Below are positions 1 to 9,894 of a DNA stretch of 64,000 nucleotides, in pieces (the stretch's first letter is position 1; each line of letters begins with the position of its first letter). Source of the stretch: Stutzerimonas stutzeri (GTDB lineage Bacteria > Pseudomonadota > Gammaproteobacteria > Pseudomonadales > Pseudomonadaceae); contig NZ_CP139348.1 in assembly GCF_038561965.1 (NCBI RefSeq), positions 1,798,001 to 1,862,000 on the forward strand. Direction: 5' to 3'. The notes under the pieces were generated by a model. That model made no database searches. It was not told the DNA's origin and saw nothing but the letters and a program-made list of their open reading frames with translations. The position numbers and the translations under genes are program-made.

Positions 1-137
1 CCGACGGCGTGCTGGTCGCTGACGAGGTGCTGGCAAAGCACGATGAGAACTACATGCCGCCCGAGGTCACGCAGGCGTTGGAGAAGAGCGGCATGATGAA
101 ACATTACGAAGGTGGCAAGCAGGGGTACGCGAAATGA
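1..137 (+). CDS. ccmE: Cytochrome c maturation protein CcmE, C-terminal end (partial)
   Basis: The window opens inside this gene. Reading from base 3, the last 44 codons end at the TGA at 135-137. CcmE is the periplasmic haem chaperone that carries haem covalently to the CcmF/CcmH apparatus. The visible tail contains AKHDENYMPPEV, a stretch typical of the CcmE beta-barrel end and flexible tail; the haem-binding His lies upstream, outside the window. The stop overlaps the ccmF start by four bases (ATGA at 134-137), indicating translational coupling in the ccm operon. The assignment rests on the tail motif and on the genes that follow. Confidence 0.9.
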   Translation, partial: DGVLVADEVLAKHDENYMPPEVTQALEKSGMMKHYEGGKQGYAK

Positions 138-2107
138 TTCCGGAGCTCGGCCATCTGGCGATGATTCTTGCCCTGTGCCTGGCAGTCGTTCAGGCCACGC
201 TACCCCTGATCGGCGCCTGGCGCGGTGACAGGCAGTGGATGGGGCTGGCGCAACCTGCCGCATGGGGGCAGTTTGCCTTTCTCGCATTTTCCTTCGCCTG
301 TTTGACCTATGCCTTCATGGTCGACGATTTCTCTGTCGCCTATGTCGCGCACAACTCCAACAGCGCGTTGCCTTGGTACTACAAGTTCAGCGCCGTTTGG
401 GGCGCGCACGAGGGCTCGTTGCTGCTGTGGGCTTTGATTCTTGCAGGGTGGACCTTTGCCGTAGCAGTTTTCTCTCGCCAGCTTCCAGAAGACATGTTGG
501 CGCGGGTGCTTGGCGTAATGGGCTTGATCAGTATCGGTTTCCTGTTGTTCCTGATCGTCACGTCCAACCCCTTCGAGCGTTTGCTTCCGCAGGTGCCACT
601 GGATGGTCGTGACCTCAATCCGCTGTTGCAGGATTTCGGTCTCATCGTCCATCCACCCATGCTCTACATGGGATATGTCGGCTTCTCCGTGGCATTCGCT
701 TTTGCAATCGCTGCGTTGCTAGGCGGCCGCCTGGACGCCGCCTGGGCTCGCTGGTCCCGTCCGTGGACGCTGGTGGCTTGGGCCTTTCTCGGTACTGGTA
801 TCGCCCTGGGCTCCTGGTGGGCGTACTACGAGCTTGGCTGGGGCGGCTGGTGGTTCTGGGATCCGGTGGAAAACGCCTCGTTCATGCCGTGGCTGGTCGG
901 GACCGCCCTGATCCATTCGCTCGCGGTGACCGAGAAGCGTGGCGTATTCAAGAGCTGGACCGTGCTGCTGGCCATCGCAGCCTTTTCGCTGAGCCTGCTC
1001 GGAACCTTCCTTGTTCGTTCCGGTGTGCTGACGTCTGTGCATGCTTTCGCTACCGATCCCGAGCGTGGCGTGTTCATCCTGATCTTCCTGCTGATGGTAG
1101 TTGGCGGTTCGCTGACGCTGTTTGCTTTACGCGCACCAGTGGTCAAGAGTCAGGTTGGTTTCGGTCTTTGGTCCCGCGAGACGCTGCTGCTGGTCAATAA
1201 CCTGCTGCTGGTCGTAGCCACGGCGATGATTCTGCTCGGCACGCTCTATCCGCTGCTGCTGGACGCGTTGTCCGGCGCCAAACTTTCCGTGGGGCCGCCG
1301 TACTTCAACGCCATGTTCGTGCCGCTGATCGGCGCGCTGATGGTGACGCTGGGCGTCGGCATCATGGTGCGCTGGAAAGATACGCCGCTGAAGTGGCTGC
1401 TTGGCATGCTCACGCCAGTACTGATTACCAGCGTGGTGCTCGGTGGGCTCGGTTCGTTGCTGTTTGGCGACTTCAACTGGGCTGTGCTTGCAGTATCTTT
1501 GCTGGCCGCCTGGGTGGTGATTGCGAGCATTCGTGATCTGCTGGACAAAACACGTCACAAGGGGCTGTTCAAAGGTATTCGAAGTCTGGCGACGAGCTAT
1601 TGGGGCATGCATCTGGCGCACCTTGGCTTGGCCGTCTGCGCCATTGGCGTGGTGCTCACCAGCCACCAGAGCGCCGAGCGCGACCTGCGCTTGGCGCCTG
1701 GCGAGTCTCTCTCGCTTGGTGGCTACGAGTTCGTTTTCGAAGGCGCGGTACATCATGAAGGGCCGAACTTCACGTCGGACAAGGCGACCATTCGGGTGCT
1801 CGATGGCGGCAAGCAGGTCGCTACGCTACATCCGGAGAAGCGTCTGTACACCGTGCAGCAGATGCCGATGACCGAGGCTGGAATCGACGCCGGATTTACC
1901 CGCGACCTATATGTTGCGCTGGGTGAGCCGCTGGGCGATGGCGCCTGGGCTGTACGTGTGCATATCAAGCCCTTCGTGCGCTGGATCTGGCTTGGTGCGC
2001 TGATGATGGGGCTTGGCGGGGTTCTCGCGGCGAGTGATCGTCGTTATCGAGTCAAGGTGAAGACCCGCGTGCGCGAAGCGCTGGGCATGGCGGCGCAAGG
2101 AGCCTGA
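134..2107 (+). CDS. ccmF: Haem lyase CcmF of cytochrome c maturation
   Basis: This 657-residue polytopic membrane protein is of normal CcmF length. CcmF accepts haem from CcmE and, with CcmH and CcmI, ligates it to the CxxCH motif of apocytochrome c on the periplasmic side. The tryptophan-rich WWD motif (WGGWWFWDPVEN) is at about residues 236-247, within many hydrophobic helices. A periplasmic C-terminal domain around residues 510-620 precedes the last helix. The ATG overlaps the ccmE stop, and ccmG follows after one base, so the gene sits in a tightly packed operon. Confidence 0.97.
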   Translation: MIPELGHLAMILALCLAVVQATLPLIGAWRGDRQWMGLAQPAAWGQFAFLAFSFACLTYAFMVDDFSVAYVAHNSNSALPWYYKFSAVWGAHEGSLLLWALILAGWTFAVAVFSRQLPEDMLARVLGVMGLISIGFLLFLIVTSNPFERLLPQVPLDGRDLNPLLQDFGLIVHPPMLYMGYVGFSVAFAFAIAALLGGRLDAAWARWSRPWTLVAWAFLGTGIALGSWWAYYELGWGGWWFWDPVENASFMPWLVGTALIHSLAVTEKRGVFKSWTVLLAIAAFSLSLLGTFLVRSGVLTSVHAFATDPERGVFILIFLLMVVGGSLTLFALRAPVVKSQVGFGLWSRETLLLVNNLLLVVATAMILLGTLYPLLLDALSGAKLSVGPPYFNAMFVPLIGALMVTLGVGIMVRWKDTPLKWLLGMLTPVLITSVVLGGLGSLLFGDFNWAVLAVSLLAAWVVIASIRDLLDKTRHKGLFKGIRSLATSYWGMHLAHLGLAVCAIGVVLTSHQSAERDLRLAPGESLSLGGYEFVFEGAVHHEGPNFTSDKATIRVLDGGKQVATLHPEKRLYTVQQMPMTEAGIDAGFTRDLYVALGEPLGDGAWAVRVHIKPFVRWIWLGALMMGLGGVLAASDRRYRVKVKTRVREALGMAAQGA

Positions 2108-2108
2108 T

Positions 2109-2639
2109 GTGAAACGATTGCTGATGTTGCTGCCACTGGTGGTTTTCCTGGTGGTAGCAGTGTTCCTCTATCGCGGTCTGTTCCTTGATCCGTCCGAGCT
2201 GCCTTCGGCATTGATCGGCAAGCCGCTGCCGGCGTTCTCGCTCCCATCAGTGGAGGACGAGCAGCGTGTCATCACCGCCGCAGATATCAAAGGCAAGCCA
2301 GCCTTGGTCAACGTATGGGCGACCTGGTGTGTTGCCTGTAAGGTCGAGCATCCGGTGCTGAACCGGCTAGCGGCCCAGGGCGTGGTGATTCATGGAGTCA
2401 ACTACAAGGATGACAACGCTGCGGCGTTGAAGTGGCTGAAGGAATTCCATGACCCTTACCAATTGAACATTCGCGACGAGCGCGGCAGCCTCGGTCTGGA
2501 CCTGGGCGTCTATGGCGCTCCTGAAACGTTCTTGGTCGACAAAAAGGGCATCATTCGCCACAAGTTTGTGGGGGTAATTGATGATCGCGTGTGGCGTGAA
2601 CAACTGGCAGTGCTTTATCAGGAGCTGGTGGACGAATGA
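2109..2639 (+). CDS. ccmG: Thiol:disulfide interchange protein CcmG/DsbE
   Basis: A 176-residue membrane-anchored periplasmic thioredoxin. An N-terminal hydrophobic anchor (about residues 4-22) is followed by a thioredoxin fold with the active site WCVAC (Cys74, Cys77) and a GAPETFLVD segment near residue 137. CcmG keeps apocytochrome c cysteines, or CcmH, reduced for haem attachment. The start is the GTG at 2109, one base after the ccmF stop; no in-frame ATG fits as well. Its stop overlaps the ccmH start (ATGA, 2636-2639). Confidence 0.96.
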   Translation: MKRLLMLLPLVVFLVVAVFLYRGLFLDPSELPSALIGKPLPAFSLPSVEDEQRVITAADIKGKPALVNVWATWCVACKVEHPVLNRLAAQGVVIHGVNYKDDNAAALKWLKEFHDPYQLNIRDERGSLGLDLGVYGAPETFLVDKKGIIRHKFVGVIDDRVWREQLAVLYQELVDE

Positions 2640-3109
2640 AACGACTGATCCACGGCGCGTTGCTTGGTCTATTCCTCGCCACGACCGCCCAGGCCGCGAT
2701 TGATACGTACGAGTTCAGGGACGAGGCAGAGCGGGAGCGCTATCGCACCCTGACCGAAGAGCTGCGCTGCCCCAAGTGCCAGAATCAGAACATTGCCGAC
2801 TCCAACGCACCCATTGCTATGGATCTGCGTCAGGAAATTTTCCGCATGCTGGAAGAGGGCCGTAGCAATGATCAGATCGTCGACTATCTGGTGGACCGTT
2901 ATGGTGACTTCGTGCGGTACAAACCGCCGGTAAATGCGAAAACGCTGCTGCTCTGGTATGGACCGGCTGGATTGCTGGTGCTGGGCTTCGGTGTGCTAAC
3001 CGTCATCCTGGTGCGCCGCCGTCGAGTCGAGAAGGCTCCTGCAGCGAACACCCTTTCCGAGACCGAGCGCGAGCGTCTCGCCCAGCTTCTGGATAAAAAA
3101 GACTCATGA
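2636..3109 (+). CDS. ccmH: Cytochrome c maturation protein CcmH
   Basis: This 157-residue protein has a cleavable signal peptide (cut near the AQA at residues 18-20), a periplasmic three-helix domain with LRCPKCQNQ (Cys45, Cys48), and one transmembrane helix near residues 104-126. CcmH is the thiol-redox partner that presents apocytochrome c to the haem lyase. The length matches the short CcmH of pseudomonads; the TPR part found fused in E. coli CcmH is the separate CcmI here. It overlaps its neighbours by four bases on each side. Confidence 0.96.
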   Translation: MKRLIHGALLGLFLATTAQAAIDTYEFRDEAERERYRTLTEELRCPKCQNQNIADSNAPIAMDLRQEIFRMLEEGRSNDQIVDYLVDRYGDFVRYKPPVNAKTLLLWYGPAGLLVLGFGVLTVILVRRRRVEKAPAANTLSETERERLAQLLDKKDS

Positions 3110-4317
3110 TCGAATTCTGGATCGCCGCCGGCGCTTTGCTGTTGGTGGCATTGGCTTTCCTGCTTGTACCTATTCTCCATGGTCGTCGTGCCCAAGCCGA
3201 AGAAGACCGTACCGCGCTAAACGTTGCCCTGTACGAAGAGCGCCTGGCCGAGCTCGTAGCTCAGCACGCTGCCGGAACCTTGAGTGACGAGCAGCTGGAC
3301 GCTGGGCGTGCGGACGCAGCTCGCGAGCTTCTGGAGGACACCGAGGGCAGCGACAAGCCAAGAATTGCCAAGCTGGGCCGCAGCGTGCCGCTGATCGCGG
3401 CGGTACTCGTGCCATTGGTGGGCTATGGTCTCTACGCGTATTGGGGCGCCATCGACAAAGTACAGATGGCTCGCCAGTTTTCCGAGCAGCCACGCACCGT
3501 CGAAGAAATGACGGCACACTTGGAGCAGGCCGTACAGGAGCAGCCGGAATCGGCGGAAGCCTGGTATTTCCTGGGCCGCACTTACATGAATCAGGAGCGG
3601 CCAGGCGATGCAGCCAAGGCATTCGCTCGTGTCGTGGAAATCGCCGGCCGCCAGCCAGAACTCCTCGGTCAATGGGCCCAGGCCTTGTACTTCGCGCGCG
3701 ACCGTCAATGGTCCGAGCAGTTGCAAGCGCTGACTGACGAGGCGCTACAGAGCGATCCGCAGGAGTTGACCAGCCTCGGCCTGCTCGGTATCGCCGCGTA
3801 TGAGGAGTCGCGGTATCAGGATGCGGTACGTTACTGGGAACAGCTGGTTGCGGCGCTACCTGAAGAAGACCCTTCACGTGAAGCTATCCGTGGCGGTATC
3901 GAGCGCGCCCGGCAGCAAATCAATGGCGAGACCGCAACCGAGCAGGGCCAAGCGGGCAACGATACCGTAGGTACCACACTGCAGATCCAGGTAGCGCTGG
4001 ACCCAAAAGTTGCGGAGTCGGTTTCACAGCAGGACACGGTATTCGTTTTCGCCCGGGCGGTTTCAGGGCCACCAGTTCCCCTGGCAGCCAAGCGCCTGAC
4101 GGTCGCCGATCTGCCTGCGACCATCACGCTGGGCGACGCTGACGCAATGGTTCCTTCGTTGAAGATATCCAGTGTCGAGCAGGTCACTGTGATGGCCCGG
4201 GTTTCGAGTTCCGGCGACGCAACAAAAGGGGAGTGGATGGGTCAAAGCGAAGCGCTCGATACGGCCGGCGAACACAGCTCTGTGCGCCTGGTGATCGACC
4301 GCGCCGAGGCCCCCTGA
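3106..4317 (+). CDS. ccmI: Cytochrome c maturation TPR protein CcmI (CycH)
   Basis: A 403-residue inner-membrane protein. Two hydrophobic helices (about residues 3-23 and 94-113) flank a cytoplasmic loop with coiled-coil character; TPR-like helices follow from about residue 145 (AWYFLGRTYMNQ). The C-terminal beta-rich periplasmic domain (from about residue 290) resembles the CcmI/CycH tail. CcmI acts as the apocytochrome c chaperone of the haem-ligation complex. It is the last ccm gene here; the next gene begins 18 bases downstream and is not a known ccm component. Confidence 0.94.
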   Translation: MIEFWIAAGALLLVALAFLLVPILHGRRAQAEEDRTALNVALYEERLAELVAQHAAGTLSDEQLDAGRADAARELLEDTEGSDKPRIAKLGRSVPLIAAVLVPLVGYGLYAYWGAIDKVQMARQFSEQPRTVEEMTAHLEQAVQEQPESAEAWYFLGRTYMNQERPGDAAKAFARVVEIAGRQPELLGQWAQALYFARDRQWSEQLQALTDEALQSDPQELTSLGLLGIAAYEESRYQDAVRYWEQLVAALPEEDPSREAIRGGIERARQQINGETATEQGQAGNDTVGTTLQIQVALDPKVAESVSQQDTVFVFARAVSGPPVPLAAKRLTVADLPATITLGDADAMVPSLKISSVEQVTVMARVSSSGDATKGEWMGQSEALDTAGEHSSVRLVIDRAEAP

Positions 4318-4335
4318 TTCACTCACGAGGTAAAA

Positions 4336-4776
4336 ATGAACAGGTTTCCGTCAGCACGCCCGCTTACGCTTGTATGGCTCGGCCAGCGGGTTGCGCTGCT
4401 CGGAGTGACGCTGTTGCTCGGCGCCTGCGCAGGTAGTCCCTACGATTCCGCACCGCAACAGCCAGCGCCTGCTCCGGTCCCACGTATACCTGAGCCCAGC
4501 GGTCCAGTTATCGCACCTCCAGCAATCAAGGCGCCGCCGGCACCGAGAGCCCCAGCCACTCAGCGAAGCCATCCGCGTTATGCACCGCCTCCGCATGTCG
4601 CGGCGCATTGGGACAACCGCTTGGGGGTGTATGTGGTGGAAGGTCGCGATCTGTTCTATCGGGAGCGGCTGTACTATCGCTGGGAAGGCGATTGGTTTTG
4701 TGCTGGCCGCCCGGACGGGCCCTGGGAGCCAGTTGCGCCGCCCAGCGTTCCTCCCGGGCTGCGTGACCGCTATTGA
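4336..4776 (+). CDS. Proline-rich putative lipoprotein
   Basis: I do not recognise a named family. The 146-residue product has a long N-terminal hydrophobic segment ending in the lipobox LLGAC, with Cys31 as the predicted lipidated residue. A Pro/Ala-rich stretch (about residues 38-80) follows, then a compact aromatic C-terminal domain rich in Tyr and Trp (DLFYRERLYYRWEGDWF). The ATG has an upstream GAGG (4327-4330). It lies 18 bases after ccmI and may be cotranscribed with it, but nothing in the sequence ties it to cytochrome c maturation. An envelope location is inferred from the lipobox. Confidence 0.7.
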   Translation: MNRFPSARPLTLVWLGQRVALLGVTLLLGACAGSPYDSAPQQPAPAPVPRIPEPSGPVIAPPAIKAPPAPRAPATQRSHPRYAPPPHVAAHWDNRLGVYVVEGRDLFYRERLYYRWEGDWFCAGRPDGPWEPVAPPSVPPGLRDRY

Positions 4777-4932
4777 TCAGTGGGTTAACTGCAGCCGGCA
4801 GGATAAGTTTTAGCGCGCCAGCCTAAAGGCTGCCGGTTGATTGCCGATAAAGGATTGAGCACCGTTGCTTTGCAATATTCTCAGCTGGCTCGGCCCACGC
4901 CACCGCATCGGGCTTACGCCCCGGAGTCGATC

Positions 4933-5229
4933 ATGAATGCTTCCGTCAAGCGCCTCGAAGAAACCGGTACCGCACTGCGTGATGCGTTGACGCAGCAGGA
5001 CTGGGCAGCGATCAGCATGCTTGATCGCGAGTGCCGCAATGCGGTGGACGAGGCGATGCAAGCGCGTGAGCGGGACAGTGGCGTTATCAGTCAGCGTCTA
5101 CAGGAATTGCTTGATCTCTACGGGGAGCTCGTAATGACCTGTCAGATCGAACAGGCACGAGTCGCAAGCGAGCTGCGTCAGCTCAACCAATCCCAACAGG
5201 GCGCCAGGGTTTACCAGCTGTTCGCCTGA
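4933..5229 (+). CDS. fliT: FliT-like flagellar protein upstream of fleQ
   Basis: A 98-residue, mostly helical protein resembling the small protein encoded just before fleQ in Pseudomonas flagellar clusters (PA1096-type, often annotated FliT). FliT proteins are cytoplasmic chaperones for the FliD cap protein. Recognisable parts are the ALTQQDWAAI segment and the C-terminal QGARVYQLFA. I chose the ATG at 4933 because GGAG sits six bases upstream (4923-4926); an in-frame TTG at 4837 would add 32 implausible residues. fliC, fliD and fliS, the usual neighbours, are absent here, so function relies on family likeness and the adjacent fleQ. Confidence 0.72.
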   Translation: MNASVKRLEETGTALRDALTQQDWAAISMLDRECRNAVDEAMQARERDSGVISQRLQELLDLYGELVMTCQIEQARVASELRQLNQSQQGARVYQLFA

Positions 5230-5499
5230 AACCTCGCAGCACCTCTTATAGTCACTCTGCTTTATCCCTTCCTTACGCCCGACTGAATGGGCGCGCTACG
5301 ACGCCTCACAATTATCATTACAAAGTATGCGGCATTATGTCGCTGGCACTTTTCCGGCGAGCGGCTATTTGGCGCGTATCCGTTGTTAAATCGCTAACTT
5401 CGCAGCCATCGTGTGCCGAAGTCGCCAATTTAATGTTGGGCCCTCTCACAAGGCGTTGATTTTCAGTTCGTTCTTTGGTCGCTAATTCACGCCATAAAT
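5230..5499. other. Intergenic region between fliT-like gene and fleQ promoter
   Basis: With the promoter segment and leader that follow, this is a 386-base gap without a credible gene. It is AT-richer than its surroundings. I see no strong hairpin followed by a T run and no tRNA-like fold. It may hold regulatory sites for fleQ, but I cannot name one. Confidence 0.4.
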
Positions 5500-5527
5500 T
5501 TGACTCAGTTCATTTTTTCATTAATCT
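5500..5527 (+). promoter_or_regulatory. Candidate sigma70 promoter of fleQ
   Basis: TTGACT at 5500-5505 and TAATCT at 5522-5527 are separated by 16 bases, close to the sigma70 consensus. A start about seven bases downstream would leave a leader of roughly 80 bases before the fleQ ATG. fleQ of P. aeruginosa is known to use a sigma70-type promoter, which fits. Confidence 0.55.
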
Positions 5528-5615
5528 ACGTCCATCTGCCATGAGCGTGATCGTCGTTCTTCCATGGATGCGAGCGCAGGCTTTCCTTCAGCCTCTTTAG
5601 AGCCCTATAAACAAG

Positions 5616-7085
<1,470 letters not shown>

Positions 7086-7107
7086 GTTCATAACGCCGCG
7101 TTACTTG

Positions 7108-7132
7108 AAGGCCACCGATAGGTGGCCTTTTC
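7108..7132 (+). terminator. Rho-independent terminator of fleQ
   Basis: Perfect nine-base arms AAGGCCACC / GGTGGCCTT around a GATA loop, followed by T residues, 22 bases after the fleQ stop. Its right arm also forms the -24 element of the next promoter. Confidence 0.8.
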
Positions 7133-7137
7133 ATTGC
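7123..7137 (+). promoter_or_regulatory. Sigma54 (-24/-12) promoter of fleSR
   Basis: TGGCCTTTTCATTGC matches the RpoN pattern TGGC-N7-TTGC with exact spacing (GG-N10-GC). It lies upstream of fleS. The fleSR operon is a known FleQ- and RpoN-dependent target in P. aeruginosa, so the position is expected. The element shares bases with the fleQ terminator stem. Confidence 0.75.
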
Positions 7138-7240
7138 TGCCCTTTGCCCGAGCGCTGAAATCGAACTGTTGCTGCGCCCTGGGCATGAACATTGCTCGTG
7201 TCTCGCCAATGACCATCTTTTGACAGGCGCGAGTGAACCC

Positions 7241-8428
7241 GTGAATTCCGTCACCAGCCCTTCCGTAGATTCGCCCGAAGCCGCAGATGCGGTTGCGCTG
7301 TCTGGTGCGCTCGAGCTTTTTCGCAGCCTGTCCAGTCAGCTGAGTGATTCCGAGGGGTGTTTGCAGGCCCACGTCGATGAGCTCCAGCGAAAGCTCGACG
7401 AAGCTGGCGAACTCAGGCGCCAGGAGCTGGAAGAAAAGGAACGACTCGCTCAGCGGCTGCAGAACGTACTCGATCTGCTGCCCGGCGGTGTCGTCATCAT
7501 CGATGGGCATGGTGTGGTTCGCGATGCCAATCCGGTCGGCCTGGAACTGCTTGGCGAGCCGCTCGTGGGTGCCCCCTGGCGAGACGTTATCTTTCGCTGT
7601 TTTGCGCCACGCAAGGACGACGGGCATGAAGTTTCGCTGCGCAACGGCCGCCGCCTTTCGATCGCAACGCGTTCGCTCACGGGCGAGCCGGGGCAACTGG
7701 TTTTGCTTACCGATCTCACCGAAACCAGGCGCCTGCAGGACCAGCTGGCGCGTCATGAGCGGCTGTCCTCGCTGGGGCGAATGATGGCATCGCTGGCTCA
7801 CCAGATTCGTACCCCGCTTTCCACTGCTCTGCTGTATGCCAGCCACCTCGAGCAGGGTGGCTTGAGCGAGTCGCAACAGCAGCGCTTTGCCGGCAATCTA
7901 AAGGCTCGCTTGCATGAGTTGGAGCACCAGGTTCGCGACATGCTGGTCTTCGCTCGTGGAGATCTACCATTGGGGGAGCGCCTGAGCCCGGCATCGCTTA
8001 TGTCCGCCTTGCGCTCGGCAGCGGAGCCACAGTTGCAAGGCGTCGCGCTGCGCTGGCAATGCGATGTATCCGGAGCGGAGCTTCTGTGCAATCGAGATAC
8101 CCTGGTCGGCGCGTTGCTTAATCTCGTTGAGAATGCACTGCAGGCCAGTAATGATGAGCCGCGGCTGAAGGTACACCTGTATCGGCGTCACGGACTGCTG
8201 CGTATTTGCATAAGCGATTGCGGCAAAGGTATTGATGCCGAGACCCTGGTGCGCTTGGGGGAGCCGTTCTTCACGACGCGCGACACTGGAACTGGCCTCG
8301 GGCTGGCCGTGGCGAATGCGGTTGCCAGAGCACATAACGGTGAGTTGCAGCTGCGCTCGCGGCCTGGCCGCGGGACGTGCGTTGTGATGACGCTGCCGCT
8401 GATCCCCGTTGCACCCCGATCGGAGTGA
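7241..8428 (+). CDS. fleS: Flagellar two-component sensor kinase FleS
   Basis: A cytoplasmic histidine kinase of about 395 residues, with no membrane segments, as known for FleS. A helical N-terminus leads to a PAS domain (about residues 75-160), a dimerisation/phosphoacceptor segment SLAHQIRTPLS with His187, and a HATPase domain with N-box and DCGKGID and TGTGLGLAV boxes. FleS phosphorylates FleR to switch on class III flagellar genes. The GTG at 7241 gives a normal length; a TTG at 7169 in the same frame would add 24 residues and cannot be excluded. fleR begins five bases after the stop. Confidence 0.93.
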   Translation: MNSVTSPSVDSPEAADAVALSGALELFRSLSSQLSDSEGCLQAHVDELQRKLDEAGELRRQELEEKERLAQRLQNVLDLLPGGVVIIDGHGVVRDANPVGLELLGEPLVGAPWRDVIFRCFAPRKDDGHEVSLRNGRRLSIATRSLTGEPGQLVLLTDLTETRRLQDQLARHERLSSLGRMMASLAHQIRTPLSTALLYASHLEQGGLSESQQQRFAGNLKARLHELEHQVRDMLVFARGDLPLGERLSPASLMSALRSAAEPQLQGVALRWQCDVSGAELLCNRDTLVGALLNLVENALQASNDEPRLKVHLYRRHGLLRICISDCGKGIDAETLVRLGEPFFTTRDTGTGLGLAVANAVARAHNGELQLRSRPGRGTCVVMTLPLIPVAPRSE

Positions 8429-8433
8429 GCTGC

Positions 8434-9837
8434 ATGGCTGCCAAAATTCTTCTGGTCGAAGATGACCACGCCCTGCGCGAAGCCTTGGGAATAACACTTG
8501 AGCTCGGCGGCTACGGCTATCGTGCCGTCAACTGTGCCGAGGCGGCTCTGGCGGCGCTGCAGGAAGAGACATTCGCGTTGGTCATTAGCGATGTGAACAT
8601 GCCCGGAATGGACGGTCACGAGCTGCTGGCCTTGATCCGAAAGCGCTACCCGCATACCCCCGTGCTGCTCATGACCGCGTTCGGTGCCGTGGCAAGGGCG
8701 GTAGATGCGATGCGCCAAGGCGCGCTCGATTACTTGGTAAAACCATTCGAACCGACGACGCTGCTCGAATTGCTGGGGCGGCATCTGGACGGCGCGATCA
8801 CGGCCGACGCGCAAGGTCCGATCGCCTGCGAACCGGCCAGCCAGCAGTTGCTTAGCCTCGCCCGGCGTGTGGCGCAAAGCGACTCGACCGTACTGATATC
8901 TGGTGAGTCCGGCACGGGCAAAGAAGTGCTCGCTCGTTACATTCATCAGCAGTCGTCCCGGAACGGGCGGCCATTCATCGCCATCAATTGCGCAGCGATT
9001 CCGGACAACATGCTCGAGGCGACGCTGTTCGGGCATGAGAAGGGCGCGTTTACCGGCGCCATCGCCAGCCAGCCGGGCAAGTTCGAACAGGCCGATGGCG
9101 GTACGTTGCTGCTTGATGAAATTTCCGAGATGCCGCTCGGGTTGCAGGCGAAACTGCTGCGGGTGCTGCAGGAGCGGGAGGTCGAGCGGGTCGGCGGCCG
9201 CCGCCCCATTACGCTGGATATCCGGGTGCTCGCCACCACCAACCGAGATCTGCGCAGCGAGGTCGCGGCAGGCCGTTTTCGTGAAGATCTGTACTATCGC
9301 CTGTCGGTTTTCCCCCTGACATGGTCCCCACTGCGGCAGCGTCCAGCGGACATTCTGCCGTTGGCTGAGCGTTTGCTGGCCAGCCACGCTCGCAAGATGC
9401 GGCAGATTCCGCCTCGGTTGTCTGCTGAGGCTCAACGCTGCTTGCTCGGTCATGCCTGGCCAGGAAACGTGCGCGAGCTGGACAATGCCATCCAGCGGGC
9501 GCTGATTTTGCAACAAGGCGGACTGATCCAACCGCAGGATTTGTTCCTGGCGGAGGTGGGCGGTTTGCCCGGCGCCGTATCGGCCACTTCGAGCGTCGCG
9601 GCGCCGGAGCCGTTGCCGAGCGAAGCCGTTTCGCCGCGGAGCGAACCTTGCTCAGCGCTAGGCGACGATCTGCGTCGGCGTGAATTCCAGCTGATTATCG
9701 ATACCCTGCGTGCCGAGCGTGGTCGGCGTAAGGAAACGGCCGATCGCCTGGGAATAAGTGCGCGCACGCTGCGCTACAAGCTGGCGCAGATGCGTGACGC
9801 CGGGGTAGATGTCGAGGCGTCGCTGTATACCGGTTGA
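8434..9837 (+). CDS. fleR: Flagellar sigma54 response regulator FleR
   Basis: A 467-residue NtrC-type response regulator. Its receiver domain has the phosphoacceptor Asp53 (SDVNMPGMDG). The AAA+ domain has Walker A GESGTGKE (157-164), the GAFTGA loop (204-209) and GGTLLLDEIS. The C-terminus carries a Fis-like helix-turn-helix (KETADRLGISARTLRYKL). FleR drives class III genes for basal-body and hook completion. The ATG at 8434 is chosen because receiver homology starts immediately after it. In most pseudomonads fliE follows; here the next gene is tpm. Confidence 0.95.
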   Translation: MAAKILLVEDDHALREALGITLELGGYGYRAVNCAEAALAALQEETFALVISDVNMPGMDGHELLALIRKRYPHTPVLLMTAFGAVARAVDAMRQGALDYLVKPFEPTTLLELLGRHLDGAITADAQGPIACEPASQQLLSLARRVAQSDSTVLISGESGTGKEVLARYIHQQSSRNGRPFIAINCAAIPDNMLEATLFGHEKGAFTGAIASQPGKFEQADGGTLLLDEISEMPLGLQAKLLRVLQEREVERVGGRRPITLDIRVLATTNRDLRSEVAAGRFREDLYYRLSVFPLTWSPLRQRPADILPLAERLLASHARKMRQIPPRLSAEAQRCLLGHAWPGNVRELDNAIQRALILQQGGLIQPQDLFLAEVGGLPGAVSATSSVAAPEPLPSEAVSPRSEPCSALGDDLRRREFQLIIDTLRAERGRRKETADRLGISARTLRYKLAQMRDAGVDVEASLYTG

Positions 9838-9894
9838 AAAACCATGCGGCGTCGCTCTGATAAGCTCCTGGCATCACAGTAAGGAGATTCGCAG

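Noticed and set aside
8188..9531. A 447-codon open frame on the minus strand opposite fleS/fleR
   Set aside because: It mirrors the real FleR gene, has no domain signature, and is explained by high-GC codon bias.
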